Shown here piece after piece: positions 27,077-35,778 of a DNA stretch of 45,833 bases. The notes under the pieces were generated by a model. That model ran no database searches. It was not told the origin of the DNA and was given only the letters and a program-made list of their open reading frames with translations. The stretch spans positions 1 to 45,833 of the forward strand of contig MPMU01000009.1 of the NCBI GenBank assembly GCA_002238665.1. Reading direction: 5' to 3'. Position 1 is the stretch's first letter. Each line of letters starts with the position of its first letter. A program made the translations under genes and the position numbers. The DNA is from Gammaproteobacteria bacterium bin55. Lineage in GTDB: Bacteria; Pseudomonadota; Gammaproteobacteria; Pseudomonadales; Azotimanducaceae.

Positions 27077-27913
27077 ATGGCTATTAACCCCGATGCTGTC
27101 GGAACCACCGGTGGACCTCACACACGATCCTGGACTTCAAAAGACGCTCTTCTCTATGCAGTAGGAGTTGGCGCTGGTAACGATGAACTCCAGTTCACCA
27201 CTGAAAACACACACGGTGTGAATCAGCAAGTACTACCGACCTTTGCGGTCATTATTGGCGGCGGCGGTGCCCCTATGGGCGCAATCGGTGCATTTAACCC
27301 AGCGATGTTGGTTCACGGCGAGCAGGCCATTGAGTTGTTCGATGAAATACCGCCCGATGGTGAAATCGAAAGTTCCGGCAAAATTGTGAATATTTGGGAT
27401 AAAGGTGGTGCGGCAGTCGTTGAGCTCGAATCAGAGTCAGTGAACAAAGCCACTGGTAAAACTCTTCTCAAAACTCAGTCGTCCATGTTCATTCGTGGCG
27501 AAGGCGGATGGGGTGGAGACCGAGGTCCGAGTGAAAAAGTCACGTTTCCTGAGGAAGAACCAACTCACAAGGTCACTTACCAGACGCGAATAGATCAAGC
27601 ATTGACCTATCGATTGTCCGGTGACCGTAATCCCTTACATTCAGATCCTGCATTTGCAGCCCGCGGAGGATTTAAAGAGCCCATTTTGCATGGATTGTGT
27701 ACATATGGATTTACTGGTCGAGCTCTCTTGCACACACTCTGCGGTGGCGATCCCACAAATTTTCGTTCAATGAAAGGCAGATTTTCAAGACCCGTTATCC
27801 CTGGTGATGCGTTGACCGTGTCTATGTGGGTTGACGGCAATACTGCGTTATTCCGAACCACCAACCAAGACGATGTGGTTGTACTAGATCAAGGTATTTG
27901 CACGTTTAACTGA
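27077..27913 (+). CDS. MaoC-type (R)-enoyl-CoA hydratase, double hot-dog
   Basis: Acyl-CoA hydratase resembling hydratase 2 / the 17-beta-HSD4 hydratase region. From the ATG at 27077 it has 278 residues, enough for two hot-dog folds. The catalytic hydratase-2 motif is in the C-terminal half: YRLSGDRNPLHSDPAFA followed by GGFKEPILHGLCTYGF, with the Asp and His of SGDxNPLH. A longer reading from TTG 27014 adds 21 residues of low similarity and is less likely. Last gene of the importer operon, followed by a hairpin at 27918-27966. Confidence 0.85.
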   Translation: MAINPDAVGTTGGPHTRSWTSKDALLYAVGVGAGNDELQFTTENTHGVNQQVLPTFAVIIGGGGAPMGAIGAFNPAMLVHGEQAIELFDEIPPDGEIESSGKIVNIWDKGGAAVVELESESVNKATGKTLLKTQSSMFIRGEGGWGGDRGPSEKVTFPEEEPTHKVTYQTRIDQALTYRLSGDRNPLHSDPAFAARGGFKEPILHGLCTYGFTGRALLHTLCGGDPTNFRSMKGRFSRPVIPGDALTVSMWVDGNTALFRTTNQDDVVVLDQGICTFN

Positions 27914-27917
27914 CATC

Positions 27918-27966
27918 TAGAGTAGAGCGCGATGAGTCGCTAGCTGATCACGCGCTCTCAACTCTA
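27918..27966 (+). terminator. Hairpin at the end of the ABC importer operon
   Basis: Arms TAGAGT plus AGAGCGCG (918-931 of this kb) pair with CGCGCTCT plus ACTCTA (951-966), with a 2-base bulge and a 19-base loop. The stem is GC-rich but no T-run follows, so termination strength is uncertain. Confidence 0.45.
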
Positions 27967-28095
27967 TCCCAGCGAGCCTACTATAAAGATGGGTTAATAC
28001 GGTAGGCTTAACTAGATACGGGAAGCCACTGATTCGGACTATGTGCAGCGTAGACGCTTGCCTTTTAGGTATCCACTCTCACAGTGGCGTCAAAT

Positions 28096-28971
28096 TCATA
28101 TCAACCCCCTCAAATGGGACAAGGGTGGTGCGTAATAATACGCGCCTGTCAACGGGCTTGTGTACTGTAGAAGATTATCAGAAATTCGTTCTTCGGATAG
28201 TCCGTACATGGACCTCAACAATTCACCGAATCGTTGTTGTTCTGCACTAAAAGCAATGAACTGTAAGCCAGCTTCCGACGGATTACCAGCTGGTACACTA
28301 CGTCGATAGATCTTTACTGCTTTGTCTTCACGTTTAATATCAGTTCGACTTACGTGACTATTGTCCGGCATTGCGTCGCCTGTCAGTTCTATGCTGTCCG
28401 GCTTAGTGCGACCTATCACGCGTTCCTGTTCCGAAACAGAGAGTGTGTGAAATTGCGCCAGTTTGTGCTTCCATCTCTGTAGAAAGACAAAACTTCCTCC
28501 CTGACAAGAACCTTCAGGGATAAGTGCTACTTCCATCCTCGCATCGTCCTTGGGATTCGCGGAGCCGTCTACAAACCCAGTCAAATCCCTACTGTCACGA
28601 AACTTAAATCCCTGCGTTTCTCGAGCTAAGCGTGCTACAGGTTGGAGAGTTTGAACCCACTCAATACTGCGTAAGAAAATCTCATCCCGTTGAGTACCGT
28701 GTAGCCAGACGAATAGATCACCTTGCGTCGCTGGAGTTTCATGACCAGCAATTCCCCGCAAGGGCTTAAATTCCTCAAATGATGGAGGTTTCGATAGACC
28801 CGAGTGATCCATTGCAGTAGCAGAAAGTGCGACTACCTGATGACCAGCGACAATCTCTTCAGAAATGGGTGTCGCACTCGGTAATGGAGTCATCTCATCG
28901 TGGAACTCAAACTCCAGAAACAGGTGATGATTACTAGCTTCATCGAAAATTCCAGACTGATAGTCTTGCAT
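28096..28971 (-). CDS. Dyp-type haem peroxidase (YfeX-like)
   Basis: Dye-decolourising peroxidase family, b-type haem, 291 residues with no signal peptide, so probably cytoplasmic. The hallmark GxxDG reads GFVDG (residues 132-136, catalytic D135) followed by SANP. The proximal haem ligand is H206 in DNSHVSR, and the distal region YRRSVPAG follows. GLQFIAFSAEQQRFGELLRSM is the C-terminal family block. It faces the importer operon convergently and stands alone. Confidence 0.9.
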   Translation of the reverse strand: MQDYQSGIFDEASNHHLFLEFEFHDEMTPLPSATPISEEIVAGHQVVALSATAMDHSGLSKPPSFEEFKPLRGIAGHETPATQGDLFVWLHGTQRDEIFLRSIEWVQTLQPVARLARETQGFKFRDSRDLTGFVDGSANPKDDARMEVALIPEGSCQGGSFVFLQRWKHKLAQFHTLSVSEQERVIGRTKPDSIELTGDAMPDNSHVSRTDIKREDKAVKIYRRSVPAGNPSEAGLQFIAFSAEQQRFGELLRSMYGLSEERISDNLLQYTSPLTGAYYYAPPLSHLRGLI

Positions 28972-29201
28972 CTAATACTGAATCAATTGTGAATGGATTA
29001 AGGTCAAGTTTTTTTGAGTGTGCAATTGCCCTACTCGGTCATTATCTTAATGATTTTGAGTATCCACTGCTTGTAGGAAACCAGTCAGTCCCTGAACGGT
29101 GTTTAGGAAAATCTTGGGAAGTTGTACCACAACACATTGCGTGAGTATCGACGAGTGTAGTCTGTGTAAACTCTTACGCAACGGCAATTACTTTTTCAAT
29201 T

Positions 29202-29606
29202 TTGAACTCCATAGTCCGCGTCCCGCCAAAAGGCAAAGGATTGCACGATATCACCGATCTCGTACGCAAGACGGTTCAATCAATGGCTTTCACCGACGGT
29301 CTCGCAACGATCTTTGTACAACACACTTCCGCAAGCTTGATCATTCAAGAGAACGCTGACCCGGCAGTGCTACGAGATCTGGAACATTGGCTAGACAAAT
29401 CTGTGCCTGAATCTTCTAATTACGAACACAGTGAAGAGGGTCCCGACGATATGCCGGCGCATATTAAAGGTGCAATCACTTCCACGCATGTAGCTATCCC
29501 CGTGATTGAAGGTGACCTAGGCCTTGGCATATGGCAAGGTATCTTTCTTTGGGAACACCGCTACCAAGCAAGGGAAAGAACTCTAGTAGTACACGTTTCA
29601 CCGTAA
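29202..29606 (+). CDS. YjbQ family protein (UPF0047)
   Basis: Secondary thiamine-phosphate synthase / YjbQ family, about 134 residues. Family motifs: GLHDITDLVRKTV, FVQHTSASLIIQENADPAVLRDLEHWLDK split over residues 40-70, HIKGAITSTHVAIPV and LGIWQGIFLWEHR. The N-terminus is uncertain: TTG at 29202 is used here, while an ATT at 29187 in the same frame would give a start closer to the family consensus. Physiological role is poorly defined in the family. Confidence 0.85.
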   Translation: MNSIVRVPPKGKGLHDITDLVRKTVQSMAFTDGLATIFVQHTSASLIIQENADPAVLRDLEHWLDKSVPESSNYEHSEEGPDDMPAHIKGAITSTHVAIPVIEGDLGLGIWQGIFLWEHRYQARERTLVVHVSP

Positions 29607-29752
29607 GATCACAAGCTCGACTTAAATACGGTTTTACTCCCTCGCGTGCACGCTTCACCTAAAGGTGCGATAATTCAAAACGAAGGATTGGGCTTAGGGG
29701 AATACCCTTGCGACCAATAATCAATAGCAATCAGTAAGTCATAGGAGAAGGA

Positions 29753-30979
29753 ATGCCCGCATTAGACGGTCTGAGAATCTTGGACATGACCCAGTATGAG
29801 GCAGGTACGTCCTGTACACAAGCCCTTGCATGGATGGGTGCGGAGGTCGTCAAGATTGAACCACCGCAATTCGGTGACCCGGGCAGGGGAGTTCGAGGTG
29901 CAGCTGGAATGGACTATTCGCCGTACTTTTGTGCCTGGAATGCGAACAAGAAAAGCCTTGCTCTAAATCTGAGAAGTGAAGAAGGGCGTGACCTACTCCT
30001 AAAGCTCGTACCGAAATTTGACGTTTTCGTTGAAAACTATGGTCCTGGCGTCATCGAAAAGCTTGATATTGACTACGACGTGCTTAGTGAAGTCCACCCT
30101 GGCGTTATCTATGCTCGGATCAAAGGTTTTGGGACGACGGGACCTTACTCCGGCTATCGCTGTATGGATATGGTAGCCCAAGCCGCAGCCGGCGCATTTT
30201 CGATCACAGGCGAGGCTGACGGTCCACCTATGATGCCTGGACCAACAACGGGTGATTCGGGAACTGGTGTACAGACTGCGATGGCGATTTTAGCAGCTTA
30301 CATACAACGACAACGTACTGGTAAAGGCCAAGTTATCGAACTCTCCATGCAGGAAGCCATGGCTTACTATGTTCGAACTCGAGCTTTTATCGGCTCTAGA
30401 TGGGGAACTCAAGCAACGCCTAGAAGTGGTAACGCGGGTGGATTACCGCCTGTAAACATCTATCCCTGTAAACCGTTTGGTCCAAACGATTACATCTATT
30501 TAATGCCCGTGAATAACGACCACTGGGATGGACTGTGTACAGCCTTGGATCGTCCTGATTTATTGGTTGATCCTCGTTTTGAGGATATGGGGAATCGAAT
30601 GGCTAATGGTGCAGCACTCTACAAGGAAATCAGCGATTGGTGTAGCGAACGGACAAAGTACGAAGCTATGGAAGCGATTGCTGAACTGGGTGTACCCTGT
30701 TCAGCCTGTCTGGATACGGCTGAGCTCCATCACGATAAACACCTTCGCTCTAGAGGATTTGTGAAAGACATGGAGATCCCCATTCATGGCGAAGTACCTA
30801 TGCTCGGGTTTGCTCCTCGAATGTCCGAATCCGTCGTAGATATCACCCCTCCTCCGCGACTTGGGCAACATACTGACGACGTACTTCGGAATGAACTCGA
30901 GTTAACAGATGAAAACTTAAATGCGCTCCGTAACTCAGGCGCGATTGGAGACGCTACAAGATTTGTAGCCGACGGCTGA
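29753..30979 (+). CDS. CaiB/BaiF family III CoA-transferase
   Basis: Family III acyl-CoA:carboxylate CoA-transferase, 408 residues. An AGGAGAAGG ribosome site precedes the ATG. Family blocks: LDGLRILDMTQYEAG at the start, GAEVVKIEPP, ENYGPGVIEKLDID, YARIKGFGTTGPYSG, and GPTTGDSGTGVQTAMAI, where the Asp of GDSGTG is the expected acyl-anhydride residue. C-terminal GQHTDDVLRNEL is typical. The substrate acid cannot be named. Nearby dioxygenase and hydratase genes suggest carboxylate activation for degradation. Confidence 0.9.
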   Translation: MPALDGLRILDMTQYEAGTSCTQALAWMGAEVVKIEPPQFGDPGRGVRGAAGMDYSPYFCAWNANKKSLALNLRSEEGRDLLLKLVPKFDVFVENYGPGVIEKLDIDYDVLSEVHPGVIYARIKGFGTTGPYSGYRCMDMVAQAAAGAFSITGEADGPPMMPGPTTGDSGTGVQTAMAILAAYIQRQRTGKGQVIELSMQEAMAYYVRTRAFIGSRWGTQATPRSGNAGGLPPVNIYPCKPFGPNDYIYLMPVNNDHWDGLCTALDRPDLLVDPRFEDMGNRMANGAALYKEISDWCSERTKYEAMEAIAELGVPCSACLDTAELHHDKHLRSRGFVKDMEIPIHGEVPMLGFAPRMSESVVDITPPPRLGQHTDDVLRNELELTDENLNALRNSGAIGDATRFVADG

Positions 30980-31061
30980 ATTTAAGACAAATTCAAGCTC
31001 GCTGAGGACAGAGAGCTAGCTCCAGGTGATCGTGCCGGTACTCTGACCGAATCTCTCTGTA

Positions 31062-31087
31062 TCCACTCCCATCCATTGAAGAGTGGA
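31062..31087. terminator. Hairpin between convergent CoA-transferase and dioxygenase genes
   Basis: TCCACTC (31062-31068) pairs perfectly with GAGTGGA (31081-31087) around a 12-base loop, in the 174-base gap between two convergent genes. No T-run. A bidirectional terminator is plausible but weakly supported. Confidence 0.3.
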
Positions 31088-31153
31088 CAACAATAGATTG
31101 TTCAATGGTTGGTTGTCATCACCTTCAAACTGGATATGTTGGCCAGGACGAGA

Positions 31154-32248
31154 CTAAATTCCGATAAATCGTTTGTGGTAGTGTTTGAGAATTTTCTCTT
31201 TGCTAATTTCATCCCAACCGATAGCATCAGAGTCTAGTAGAGGCTGATACGTGTATGGTGTCTCACGCGGATACTTTGCAGCGCGCGCTGCAATAGCAAG
31301 TGGAATGAGTTGACTAGTCTGGTTCAGGTACTGCTCAGAAAAGGGCTGTTGTGCCCAACCTTGAACACCGGCGACTGAGGCTCGGCGATGGAATCCAAAA
31401 ACGAACGTGTATCGAGGTTGCTCAGACTGGTTAGGAAAAGAACCGTGCACGATCTGTCGGTTGACTATCGCAACATCCCCAGGTTTGCACAGTAACGGTA
31501 CGGCACCTTCAAGGTGTTCAGAAGAACTATCGGCTAGCATCGATTTGATGTCCGCTTTACCTTGTTTATGTGTACCCGGAACGACCCAAAGACTATTTTC
31601 CGCAATGGTCTCGTACAGATTGAGCATGAAATTGAAACCGTGAGTACCTTCGTCCAACTCAGGATTGTCCCAATGTGTCGTACCATCCTGGTGCCAAGAC
31701 ACGGCAGCACCTACGCGCGGTTGCTTTAACCAAATAACTTCCGTGAATGGAGTGAAATCCTCGCCATTCACAGCTTCAGCAAGTGCCAATAATTCGGGAT
31801 GGCCGTAGACTCGAAGCGAGGAGGTCATAAATTGCATGATTCCACCAATCTGTAGAAGCACTTCCTTCGGTGCATCTTCGGGCAAGGGTGGCTCTTTGAT
31901 CTTAACTTGGTATCGGCTGTTGGATGTGTCGGTCCCACCATACGGATCACTCAATGGCTTCACAAAGCGGAATAGTTTTCTCTCTTCCTCATCAAATGGT
32001 AAAGGCCTGCCTTGACAGTCCACATCTGACAATCGTCCACTTGGTGTGCGCGCCAATAGATCTTTAAATTCACGCTTCAGTTCTGCCATCTCATCGGGTT
32101 TAATGACATTCTCAAATACGTAGAAACCTAAGTCCCAGTACTTATCCAAAATTTCCTTGCGGACATTGGAGTCTCCATCAATTTCCAAAGGACCCCGATT
32201 CCCTAGCGAGAGTGCTTCTGCGGTTTTTTCTTCAAAAAAATGTGTCAT
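31154..32248 (-). CDS. Phytanoyl-CoA dioxygenase (PhyH) family Fe(II)/2-oxoglutarate oxygenase
   Basis: Non-haem iron hydroxylase of the PhyH family. From the ATG at 32248 it has 364 residues; an in-frame start at 32284 would add twelve. The iron triad is visible: H186 and D188 in VSWHQDGTTHW and H268 in NRQIVHGSFPN. The 2-oxoglutarate-binding arginine is probably in QPRYTFVFGFHRR. Family members hydroxylate CoA esters, quaternary amines, ectoine or small metabolites; which applies is open. It is transcribed away from the divergent GYD gene. Confidence 0.88.
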   Translation of the reverse strand: MTHFFEEKTAEALSLGNRGPLEIDGDSNVRKEILDKYWDLGFYVFENVIKPDEMAELKREFKDLLARTPSGRLSDVDCQGRPLPFDEEERKLFRFVKPLSDPYGGTDTSNSRYQVKIKEPPLPEDAPKEVLLQIGGIMQFMTSSLRVYGHPELLALAEAVNGEDFTPFTEVIWLKQPRVGAAVSWHQDGTTHWDNPELDEGTHGFNFMLNLYETIAENSLWVVPGTHKQGKADIKSMLADSSSEHLEGAVPLLCKPGDVAIVNRQIVHGSFPNQSEQPRYTFVFGFHRRASVAGVQGWAQQPFSEQYLNQTSQLIPLAIAARAAKYPRETPYTYQPLLDSDAIGWDEISKEKILKHYHKRFIGI

Positions 32249-32447
32249 ATGAATATCACTTTTGAATTGCGTGCTCACTATCAACGGAACAGTATCGACA
32301 ATGCTTCATTTTAAGTATTCGACATACTAGAAAAACCTATTTACACTTATCAGGGTAAAAACCGTACGATGAGTCGCTCTCAAGGCGCGGGTCGTCTGAA
32401 AAATCAGTTACTGACGAGATCACGTTTACCGATCCGAAAGAGGAAAA

Positions 32448-32768
32448 ATGAGTAAGTACCTAATCAGAGCAAGCTACACACAGTCCGGCTTACAAGGATT
32501 GCTTAAAGAAGGTGGTAGTAGTCGTAAAAAAGCCCTTTCAGCAACCATTGAAGGGTTAGGCGGCACCTTAGAGAGTTTTTACTACTCTTTCGGGTCAGAC
32601 GACTTGCTGATCATCGCCGACCTGCCAGACAATATCAGCGCAGCATCTGCTTCTCTACATATTGCCGCGGTAGGAGCACTTGATGTGGCCATCACGGTCT
32701 TACTGACCCCAGAAGAAATCGACGCAGCCGCGAACACGGAAGTAGCCTATCGAGCACCAGGCGAGTAA
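32448..32768 (+). CDS. GYD-domain protein
   Basis: Small ferredoxin-like alpha/beta protein, 106 residues, of the GYD family. Typical elements: MSKYLIRASYTQSGLQGLLKEG, IEGLGGTLESFYYSFGSDDLLIIADLPD and ALDVAITVLLTPEEID. No catalytic residues are defined for the family. A GAGGAAA ribosome site precedes the ATG. It is followed by a strong symmetrical hairpin and faces a DUF1993 gene. Confidence 0.85.
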   Translation: MSKYLIRASYTQSGLQGLLKEGGSSRKKALSATIEGLGGTLESFYYSFGSDDLLIIADLPDNISAASASLHIAAVGALDVAITVLLTPEEIDAAANTEVAYRAPGE

Positions 32769-32778
32769 TCGTCTATCC

Positions 32779-32813
32779 CTCTTGAGGTTCTTAAGAATTA
32801 GAAACCTCAAGAG
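32779..32813. terminator. Bidirectional terminator-like hairpin
   Basis: CTCTTGAGGTT (32779-32789) is perfectly complementary to AACCTCAAGAG (32803-32813), an 11-bp stem with a 13-base loop, placed between two convergent genes. Downstream bases are AATTTCA on the plus strand and AGGGATAG on the minus strand, so the U-tract is poor. Confidence 0.6.
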
Positions 32814-32878
32814 AATTTCACTCGCTTATACAGAGTAGTCTGTCGATTAGAAAGATTTAAGCATTAATTCGCTTAAAA

Positions 32879-33397
32879 CTAGCGCTTTACTCGCACTCGG
32901 CCCAGGAAGTCCTGTTTGCCGATTTGTACGCCTTTTTGCCGTAATAGATCGTAGGCCGTCGCGGCATGGAAGTAAAAATTCGGAAGCGAAAAGGACAGGA
33001 GGAAATTCTCAGCCGTGAACGGCATACTGAGTGAACCCATTCTGAACTCCATCTCTTTACCCACAAGAGCATTGACATCATCCGCCGAGTAAGCACTGAT
33101 ACTTTCCCTAGCTTCACTTAGAAGTTGCTGGAGTTGTCCATAATCTTCATTCGCCATTTTGGGGGGACCGAAGAGACCTTCTTGTGCTCCCTTGAGTGCA
33201 TTCATCGAATGGTGAGCAACCGAGACAACCTGGAACCGGAACGGTAGCATATCACCAATTAATTTAGATTCAACCACGTCGTCAAGCGCAATTCCCTGTT
33301 CCTCGCAGTGTGCCTTACCTTTTTCCAGAACGCCTTCTAACGCTGGGATAATCTGCTGATAAGTTCCTACTACTGCGTCGTACAACGATATAGACAT
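32879..33397 (-). CDS. DUF1993 family protein
   Basis: 172 residues from the ATG at 33397, which has a clean AGGAG site seven bases upstream; a longer reading to 33469 adds 24 unconserved residues. It matches the DUF1993 pattern: MSISLYDAVVGTYQQIIPAL, LPFRFQVVSVAHHSMNAL, and ENFLLSFSLPNFYFHAATAYDLLRQKG VQIGKQDFLG in the last third. The family is all-alpha with a DinB-like fold and unknown function. Complete, with no unusual features. Confidence 0.85.
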   Translation of the reverse strand: MSISLYDAVVGTYQQIIPALEGVLEKGKAHCEEQGIALDDVVESKLIGDMLPFRFQVVSVAHHSMNALKGAQEGLFGPPKMANEDYGQLQQLLSEARESISAYSADDVNALVGKEMEFRMGSLSMPFTAENFLLSFSLPNFYFHAATAYDLLRQKGVQIGKQDFLGRVRVKR

Positions 33398-33560
33398 GAT
33401 GATCTCCTGAAGGATGTTTAGAGGGAAAGGTGCACTCAGAATGTTTGTTGCGACTTGAGTGAGCGACAATTATAAGGGGTAAGCTATTGCAAGCCAGATA
33501 ACTGAATCTTCGCTAAGAACCCTAGGCAACCACCTAATTCAAGCTTCAATCTTCATGCTT

Positions 33561-33578
33561 AGACCTCAACCGAGGTCT
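33561..33578. promoter_or_regulatory. Perfect stem-loop upstream of the peroxiredoxin gene
   Basis: AGACCTC-AACC-GAGGTCT, a 7-bp perfect stem with a 4-base loop, 42 bases before the peroxiredoxin start and followed by TGGCTTTCT. It could be an operator, a leader hairpin or a terminator of an upstream leader transcript. Role not determined. Confidence 0.35.
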
Positions 33579-33620
33579 TGGCTTTCTACAATCCAACCTC
33601 AAACTTAGCGGAGAACAACA

Positions 33621-34184
33621 ATGTCACTGCAAAATTGGAAGAAATACAGCATCACAGGAGCACTTGTACTCATCATTGGTGTGTTTTTCACGGTGACGTT
33701 AACCGTGAATGCCGAAGGAATCAAAGTGGGCGATCAAGCACCCGATTGGACGCTCCCCGGTACAGATGGTAATGAGCATAGCCTTTCCGAATTATTACAG
33801 AACGGTCCTGTAGTCTTGGCATGGTTTCCTAAAGCATATACCAGCGGCTGTACGATGGAGTGTAAGAATCTTGCCGAGAAAGGCTCACTCATCCAGAAAT
33901 TCCAGGTGAGCTACTTCATGATCAGCGCAGATTCCGTCAAAGACAACAAGGGGTTCGGTGTCGAGAACGGCGCTGATTTTGTCCTGCTTTCTGATACAAC
34001 CACCGAGGTCGCGCAAGCGTATGGAGTCTGGAATCAAAGAGGATATCCGAATCGCCACAATATTTACATCGGTACCGACGGTACGATCCTCGAAATAGAT
34101 ACCGAAGTCGACGTAAGAACAGCAGCCGAAGATATAGCTGAAACTCTCGCTCGACTCAATGTTGCACACGTAACTGAAGACTAG
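33621..34184 (+). CDS. Secreted or membrane-anchored peroxiredoxin (AhpC/TSA, thioredoxin fold)
   Basis: Thiol peroxidase-like protein with 187 residues. An N-terminal hydrophobic segment (ITGALVLIIGVFFTVTLTVNA) exports it or anchors it in the inner membrane. The domain opens with IKVGDQAPDWTLPGTDG. The active-site region is WFPKAYTSGCTMECKNL, with C77 as likely peroxidatic cysteine and C81 four residues on as possible resolving cysteine, one residue closer than in classical PrxQ/BCP proteins. YGVWNQRGYPNRHNIYIGTDG follows. GGAGAA lies upstream of the ATG. A hairpin overlaps its stop. Confidence 0.85.
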   Translation: MSLQNWKKYSITGALVLIIGVFFTVTLTVNAEGIKVGDQAPDWTLPGTDGNEHSLSELLQNGPVVLAWFPKAYTSGCTMECKNLAEKGSLIQKFQVSYFMISADSVKDNKGFGVENGADFVLLSDTTTEVAQAYGVWNQRGYPNRHNIYIGTDGTILEIDTEVDVRTAAEDIAETLARLNVAHVTED

Positions 34185-34198
34185 CTTTTTCAGCTAGT
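34180..34198 (+). terminator. Hairpin overlapping the peroxiredoxin stop codon
   Basis: ACTAGCT-TTTTC-AGCTAGT, a 7-bp perfect stem with a 5-base loop that includes the TAG stop. It sits only 14 bases before the GTG of the next gene. It may attenuate read-through or hinder initiation; no T-run follows. Confidence 0.35.
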
Positions 34199-34212
34199 AA
34201 TCTACATATCTG

Positions 34213-35778
34213 GTGACTTCCCTTTCCTCTGTTGAAATCGCGAGATTTCTTGATGTCGGCTATCTGGTGTTGCAACTACCTGATGTCGCTGAGGAAATTC
34301 ATGATCGTATTTTTGACAAGTGCGAAAGTCTCTATCAAGGTGTTGCAAGCATTCAGGATTCAGATGTTGGTCTGAATCTCATAGCAGACAATATCAATAC
34401 AACTATCCCTGAGTTGAACCAAATTCTTGGTTCGGAGCAAGTCGACGGTGCACTAACTTCGCTACTAGGTAAAGAGTACTTCCGGTATAACCACTCATTT
34501 ATTCATCGAGCCGGTACAAATGACCAGAGTTATCACAAAGATTCTGGTCTACCCTGGGGAACGCGGAACGGCATTCGAAGTCACCGCTTGAACTGGGCAA
34601 TGATTTTCTACTACCCACAAGCTACCACCATGGAAATGGGTGCCACCGAAATATTACCTGGCACTCAGTATTGGTCCGTAGATCGGGAGGGCACTGGGGC
34701 AACGGAAGGTGAGGACAGGCTGGATTATTCGTTTGAATCAGACAAGATCAATGGTCATCCTGATCTAACAGTCAGAGATTCTCGTTTGCTTCGTAATGTC
34801 GAGGAATTTGATCACTCTATTCAGCCGCTGAAATTAGAAATCCCAAAGGGATCCGTGGTATTGGTCCACTTTGATTTGATTCATCGTGGTACGCGTCTGG
34901 CCGTACAAAAATCTCGCTATATGGCAAAGTTCTGGTTTCTAAGAACCACTGAACCGCGCGGCATTGAAATCCGCGCACAGGATACATATCAGTGCGAAGA
35001 TAGTAGGAGAGCGCTCGTACTAGATAGTTGCCTCAAGTGGCTCAAGGTACCAGCCCTCAACGTTCAAGCAGTCCGCGCATCTTGTAGCTCGGACCATACC
35101 GAGGGTGATTTGGTAGAACGAGCGTATAAGTTAGCTACGCAAAGGGACCGTATCTTGCTGGAAGAATTTGCGTCGACTCACGAAGCTAGGAGACGCGCCG
35201 CAACTCAAGCATTATGCACTCAAGGTACATTTGGATTAGACACCGCTTTGTCAAATACTCAAGCTACATCTCCAACCGTTCGCATGAGCGGAGCATTCTT
35301 GTTGGGCGAGGTAGCTGATCTAGAAGAAAGAACTGTTTCAATTCTCTTAGATCTTGCGAGTTCTGATCCCGAAAAAGATGTCAGAGTTACTTCGATCAAC
35401 GCCATTGGACGTATAGTGCGCAGATCATCCAACTTAAACGGGAACTTACTGAGCCGTGTTTTTGAAACGCTATATCGTGTGATAAAAAAATCTGATCTAA
35501 CCCCGACGAGGCGACGCATTCAGCAGGATGCAGAACGTCAGGTCGCATATATTGCACTGCTCACCAGTGTTTCGGTTCTAGACGCTAAACGGCACCAAAA
35601 GGAGTTACACGACCTTGGCGAATTTTTGAGCAGTGTCGTAAGCTCAGAGTCAGATCGTTATGCCAAAGGTACGGCCGTCGAAATAGTATGTCGACTAGCA
35701 AAACTAGGAATTAGACCAGCCGTAAATTGCGCGGTGGCGTTACTTCGCGATGAACGGGTAAATTCTTTTGTCCACTAG
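34213..35778 (+). CDS. PhyH-family oxygenase fused to C-terminal HEAT-like repeats
   Basis: 521 residues, GTG start. Residues ~1-250 are a phytanoyl-CoA dioxygenase-like Fe(II)/2-oxoglutarate domain: RYNHSFIHRAG, H108 and D110 in QSYHKDSGLPWG, H224 in VLVHFDLIHRGTR with R228 as likely 2-oxoglutarate ligand, and MGATEILPGTQYW between. Residues ~300-521 are alpha-helical repeats that look HEAT-like, for example ARRRAATQALCTQGTFGLD, TVRMSGAFLLGEVADLEER and DVRVTSINAIGRIVRRSS. The fusion implies docking to a large partner or substrate. It overlaps the TonB receptor gene by eleven bases, so the two are coexpressed. Confidence 0.82.
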   Translation: MTSLSSVEIARFLDVGYLVLQLPDVAEEIHDRIFDKCESLYQGVASIQDSDVGLNLIADNINTTIPELNQILGSEQVDGALTSLLGKEYFRYNHSFIHRAGTNDQSYHKDSGLPWGTRNGIRSHRLNWAMIFYYPQATTMEMGATEILPGTQYWSVDREGTGATEGEDRLDYSFESDKINGHPDLTVRDSRLLRNVEEFDHSIQPLKLEIPKGSVVLVHFDLIHRGTRLAVQKSRYMAKFWFLRTTEPRGIEIRAQDTYQCEDSRRALVLDSCLKWLKVPALNVQAVRASCSSDHTEGDLVERAYKLATQRDRILLEEFASTHEARRRAATQALCTQGTFGLDTALSNTQATSPTVRMSGAFLLGEVADLEERTVSILLDLASSDPEKDVRVTSINAIGRIVRRSSNLNGNLLSRVFETLYRVIKKSDLTPTRRRIQQDAERQVAYIALLTSVSVLDAKRHQKELHDLGEFLSSVVSSESDRYAKGTAVEIVCRLAKLGIRPAVNCAVALLRDERVNSFVH

